Shown here: piece by piece, positions 4,977 to 7,605 of the stretch | Position numbering within the stretch: the stretch's first letter is position 1 | Layout: every line of letters starts with the position of its first letter | DNA from: Alphaproteobacteria bacterium | GTDB taxonomy: Bacteria; Pseudomonadota; Alphaproteobacteria; Rhizobiales; Xanthobacteraceae | Assembly: GCA_005883115.1 (NCBI GenBank) | Contig: VAZQ01000302.1 | Coordinates: 1 to 7,605, forward strand | Reading direction: 5' to 3' | DNA: 7,605 nt | Program-made: the position numbers and the translations under genes | The notes under the pieces: model-generated | The model's input: the letters and a program-made list of their open reading frames with translations, nothing else | Databases searched by the model: none | Told to the model about the DNA's origin: nothing

Positions 4977-7605
4977 ATGGATCTACGTGAGACTGCCGAC
5001 AAGGATTTGCCGCTCCGTGACGATATCCGTCTCCTCGGCCGCATTCTTGGCGATACGGTCCGCAGCCAGGAAGGCGAGCCTGTCTTCGCGATCGTTGAGC
5101 ACATTCGCCGGACCTCGATCCGCTTCCACCGTGATGAAGATGAAGCTGCGCGGCACGAGCTCGAGGCGACATTGAATGGCCTCTCGTGTGGTCAAAGCAT
5201 CCAAATCGTTCGAGCTTTCAGCTACTTTTCACAGCTCGCCAACATCGCCGAAGACCAACATCACATCCGGCGGACTAGAGCCCACGCGCTGGCCGCTTCG
5301 GCACCGCGCGAAGGCACCATGGCGCACGCGCTTACTCGCGCTCGTGATGCGGCCATTTCCCGATCTAAGCTGGAGAACTTCTTCACGAATGCCATCATTT
5401 GCCCGGTACTCACGGCCCACCCGACGGAGGTGAGGCGGAAGAGCACGATCGATCGTGAGATGGAGGTGGCGCACCTACTGGCGGAACGCGATCGCGTTCG
5501 GCTCACCCCCGAAGAGACGGCGGCAAACGAAGAGGCGTTGCGTTGCGCTGTGCTCACGCTGTGGCAGACCAGCATGCTGCGCGGGAGCAGAGTCAAAGTC
5601 ACAGACGAGGTAGCTAACGGGCTTTCCTACTACGATTACACTTTTCTGCGCGAGCTGCCTCGCTTCTACGCGGCGCTGGAAGACCAACTCGCTTCGACCG
5701 ATCCCGCCTGGGACGGCTTCGAGCTACCTTCTTTCCTGCGCGTTGGAAGCTGGATCGGCGGTGACCGCGACGGCAATCCTTTCGTCACAGCCGAGGTGCT
5801 GCGACAATCGTTGGGAATGCAGAGTGAGCGGGCGCTCAAATTCTATCTGGATGAGGTGCATCTTTTAGGCGGCGAACTATCGCTCGATGCGCGGCTGATC
5901 ACTGTGTCAAATCAGCTGAAGGATCTCGCGGAGCGCTCGCCTGATCGCTCGCCGCACCGCCGCAACGAACCTTATCGTCTAGCCGTGTCGGGTATCTATG
6001 CGCGCTTGGCCGCGACGGCGCGGGCGTTTGGGCATGCGGAGGCATCGCGCCACGCAATAGGTGAGGCGCCGCCTTACGCCGGGGCCGCCGAATTTGTTGC
6101 CGAACTCGGCATTCTTTATCGTTCACTCACGACCAATGGCTCTGCGATGCTGGCGCGTAGTCGGCTGCGCAGCCTGCGTCGCGCGGCCAACACTTTCGGC
6201 TTCTATCTCGCGGGCATCGATCTGCGCCAGAATTCCGAGGTGCATGAGCGCACGGTGGGCGAGCTGTTCGAGATGGCTTGCACTGCCTCGAACTATGCCG
6301 TCCTCCCCGAAGCTGCCCGCATCTCCCTCCTGCGGGAGGAGTTCAAGACCGCGCGACTGCTTTCTTCGCCTTTCCTGCGCTATTCCGCGGAGACGGCCTC
6401 GGAGCTGACAATCCTTCGCGAAGCCGCCGACGCGCACCGACGTTACGGCAAGGCCGCCGTGCCCAACTACGTGATCTCGAAGACGAACGGGGTTTCGGAC
6501 GTTCTCGAGGTAGGGCTGCTCCTCAAGGAGGCAGGACTGTTGCGGCCGCGTGATCACGAGCTCGACGTGAACATTGTCCCGCTGGTCGAGACGATCGCCG
6601 ATCTACGCAACTGCGGCAGCATAATGGACGAACTCCTCGCCATCCCGGAGTACTTTTGCCTCCTGGAAGGTCGCGATCGCGCACAGGAGGTGATGCTCGG
6701 TTACTCCGATAGCAATAAGGATGGTGGCTTCCTGACCTCGGGCTGGGAACTCTACAAGGCAGAAATCGCGCTCATCGACACATTCCGCCGTCATGGGATC
6801 ACGCTACGTCTGTTCCATGGCCGCGGCGGATCCGTCGGCCGTGGCGGCGGCCCAAGTTATCAGGCCATCCTCGCGCAACCCTCGGGGGCGGTGCAGGGGC
6901 AGATCCGCATCACAGAACAGGGCGAGGTGATCGCCGCGAAATATTCGCAATCAGATGTGGGTCGGCGAAACCTCGAGATTCTTGCCGCCGCCTGCCTGGA
7001 GGCGACGCTCCTGCAGCCAGACCAAGCGGCGCCGCTCGAGAAGTACTTCACGGCCATGGAGGAACTCTCCACCTATGCCTATCGAGCTTATCGGAACCTC
7101 GTATACGAGACGGCTGGGTTCGATCGGTACTTCTGGGAATCGACCGTCATCGGAGAAATCGCCAATCTAAATATCGGCAGTCGTCCCGCGTCACGCCAAA
7201 ACTCGACGCGCCTCGAGGACCTGCGCGCTATCCCTTGGGTCTTCGGGTGGTCGCAATGTCGGCTCATGCTGCCCGGCTGGTACGGGTTCGGAACGGCGGT
7301 CAAAGCCTGGCTTGCGGCGCGACCGCAGGACGGCATGAAGATATTACGCGAGATGTACCGCGAGTGGCCGTTTTTCCAAACTCTGCTTTCGAACATGGAT
7401 ATGGTGCTGGCGAAAACCAATATCGCAATTGCCTCACGCTACGCGGAGCTCGTCGAGGACACGGAACTGCGCGAAGCCATCTTTCCGCGGCTGCGTGCGG
7501 AATGGCATTCCACGATTGAAATGCTGCTCGCAATCACCGGCCAGCAAGCATTGCTCGAGCAAAATCCTTTGCTGGCGCGCTCGATTAAGAACCGCTTTCC
7601 CTACC
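4977..7605 (+). CDS. ppc: Phosphoenolpyruvate carboxylase (3' end beyond window)
   Basis: An uninterrupted frame of 876 codons runs off the right edge. The enzyme joins PEP and bicarbonate to give oxaloacetate and phosphate, refilling the TCA cycle in the cytosol. Landmarks in order: LRDDIRLLGRILGDTVR near the N-terminus; VLTAHPTEVRRK with catalytic His148 (E. coli His138); GSWIGGDRDGNP; VMLGYSDSNKDGG with Lys581 (E. coli Lys546); FHGRGGSVGRGGGP with the glycine-rich active-site loop (Arg616); RAIPWVFGWSQ; and REWPFFQTLLSNMDMVLAK. It ends near LARSIKNRFPY, so about 50 residues are missing, including the C-terminal RNTG-type end. The start is chosen as ATG 4977, which puts the first conserved block where the family has it. 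No clear ribosome binding site precedes it, and the frame stays open back to 4764, so GTG 4971 or GTG 4806 are alternatives. All catalytic motifs are intact. Confidence 0.97.
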   Translation, partial: MDLRETADKDLPLRDDIRLLGRILGDTVRSQEGEPVFAIVEHIRRTSIRFHRDEDEAARHELEATLNGLSCGQSIQIVRAFSYFSQLANIAEDQHHIRRTRAHALAASAPREGTMAHALTRARDAAISRSKLENFFTNAIICPVLTAHPTEVRRKSTIDREMEVAHLLAERDRVRLTPEETAANEEALRCAVLTLWQTSMLRGSRVKVTDEVANGLSYYDYTFLRELPRFYAALEDQLASTDPAWDGFELPSFLRVGSWIGGDRDGNPFVTAEVLRQSLGMQSERALKFYLDEVHLLGGELSLDARLITVSNQLKDLAERSPDRSPHRRNEPYRLAVSGIYARLAATARAFGHAEASRHAIGEAPPYAGAAEFVAELGILYRSLTTNGSAMLARSRLRSLRRAANTFGFYLAGIDLRQNSEVHERTVGELFEMACTASNYAVLPEAARISLLREEFKTARLLSSPFLRYSAETASELTILREAADAHRRYGKAAVPNYVISKTNGVSDVLEVGLLLKEAGLLRPRDHELDVNIVPLVETIADLRNCGSIMDELLAIPEYFCLLEGRDRAQEVMLGYSDSNKDGGFLTSGWELYKAEIALIDTFRRHGITLRLFHGRGGSVGRGGGPSYQAILAQPSGAVQGQIRITEQGEVIAAKYSQSDVGRRNLEILAAACLEATLLQPDQAAPLEKYFTAMEELSTYAYRAYRNLVYETAGFDRYFWESTVIGEIANLNIGSRPASRQNSTRLEDLRAIPWVFGWSQCRLMLPGWYGFGTAVKAWLAARPQDGMKILREMYREWPFFQTLLSNMDMVLAKTNIAIASRYAELVEDTELREAIFPRLRAEWHSTIEMLLAITGQQALLEQNPLLARSIKNRFPY

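Noticed and set aside
4817..5204. Minus-strand frames opposite the ppc start
   Set aside because: They are antisense to the conserved ppc N-terminal coding sequence and are shadows of it.

Overview
The window looks like an alphaproteobacterial chromosome, probably Rhizobiales. I infer this from the high GC content, a CtrA-type winged-helix C-terminus at the left edge, a patatin/DUF3734-type phospholipase, and a PEP carboxylase whose N-terminus reads like rhizobial enzymes. I cannot name a genus from the sequence alone.

Layout: (1) 1-182, + strand: the last 59 codons of a ctrA-like response regulator, with an unusual C-terminal tail. (2) 183-705: no convincing gene. There is a perfect hairpin and one start-less open frame on the minus strand that may be gene debris. 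(3) 706-1913, minus strand: a possible two-gene unit. It starts with a Tat/Sec-exported alpha/beta hydrolase related to kynurenine formamidases, which is split by a one-base frameshift. A 79-codon hypothetical gene with a consensus ribosome binding site lies 36 bases further on. (4) 1925-2409: nothing recognisable. (5) 2410-2599: the C-terminal part of a small heat-shock protein (Hsp20), truncated and frameshifted. (6) 2678-2724: the 3' part of a tRNA-Arg(ACG), from the anticodon stem to CCA, without its 5' half. This is the form an integrase att site leaves behind. (7) 2839-3966, +: an intact patatin-like phospholipase. (8) 3967-4976: about 1 kb with no confident gene, holding a terminator candidate, two competing hairpins and one weak small ORF. 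(9) 4977-7605, +: phosphoenolpyruvate carboxylase (ppc), open to the window edge and lacking only about its last 50 residues.

Main reading: the stretch from about 1.4 to 2.7 kb is a decayed junction. Three separate one-base indels fall in it (hydrolase, hsp20, tRNA acceptor stem), while the two long genes to its right (1.1 and 2.6 kb) have none. This argues for real decay at the border of an old integrated element rather than evenly spread sequencing error. From the orientation of the tRNA remnant, the element would lie to the left, and patatin and ppc would be on the original chromosome side. The genes do not form one pathway. PEP carboxylase is central anaplerotic metabolism, the patatin protein is probably a lipid acyl hydrolase, and CtrA is a cell-cycle type regulator.

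I found no CRISPR array, intact insertion sequence, rRNA or complete tRNA gene, and no convincing new multi-gene system.
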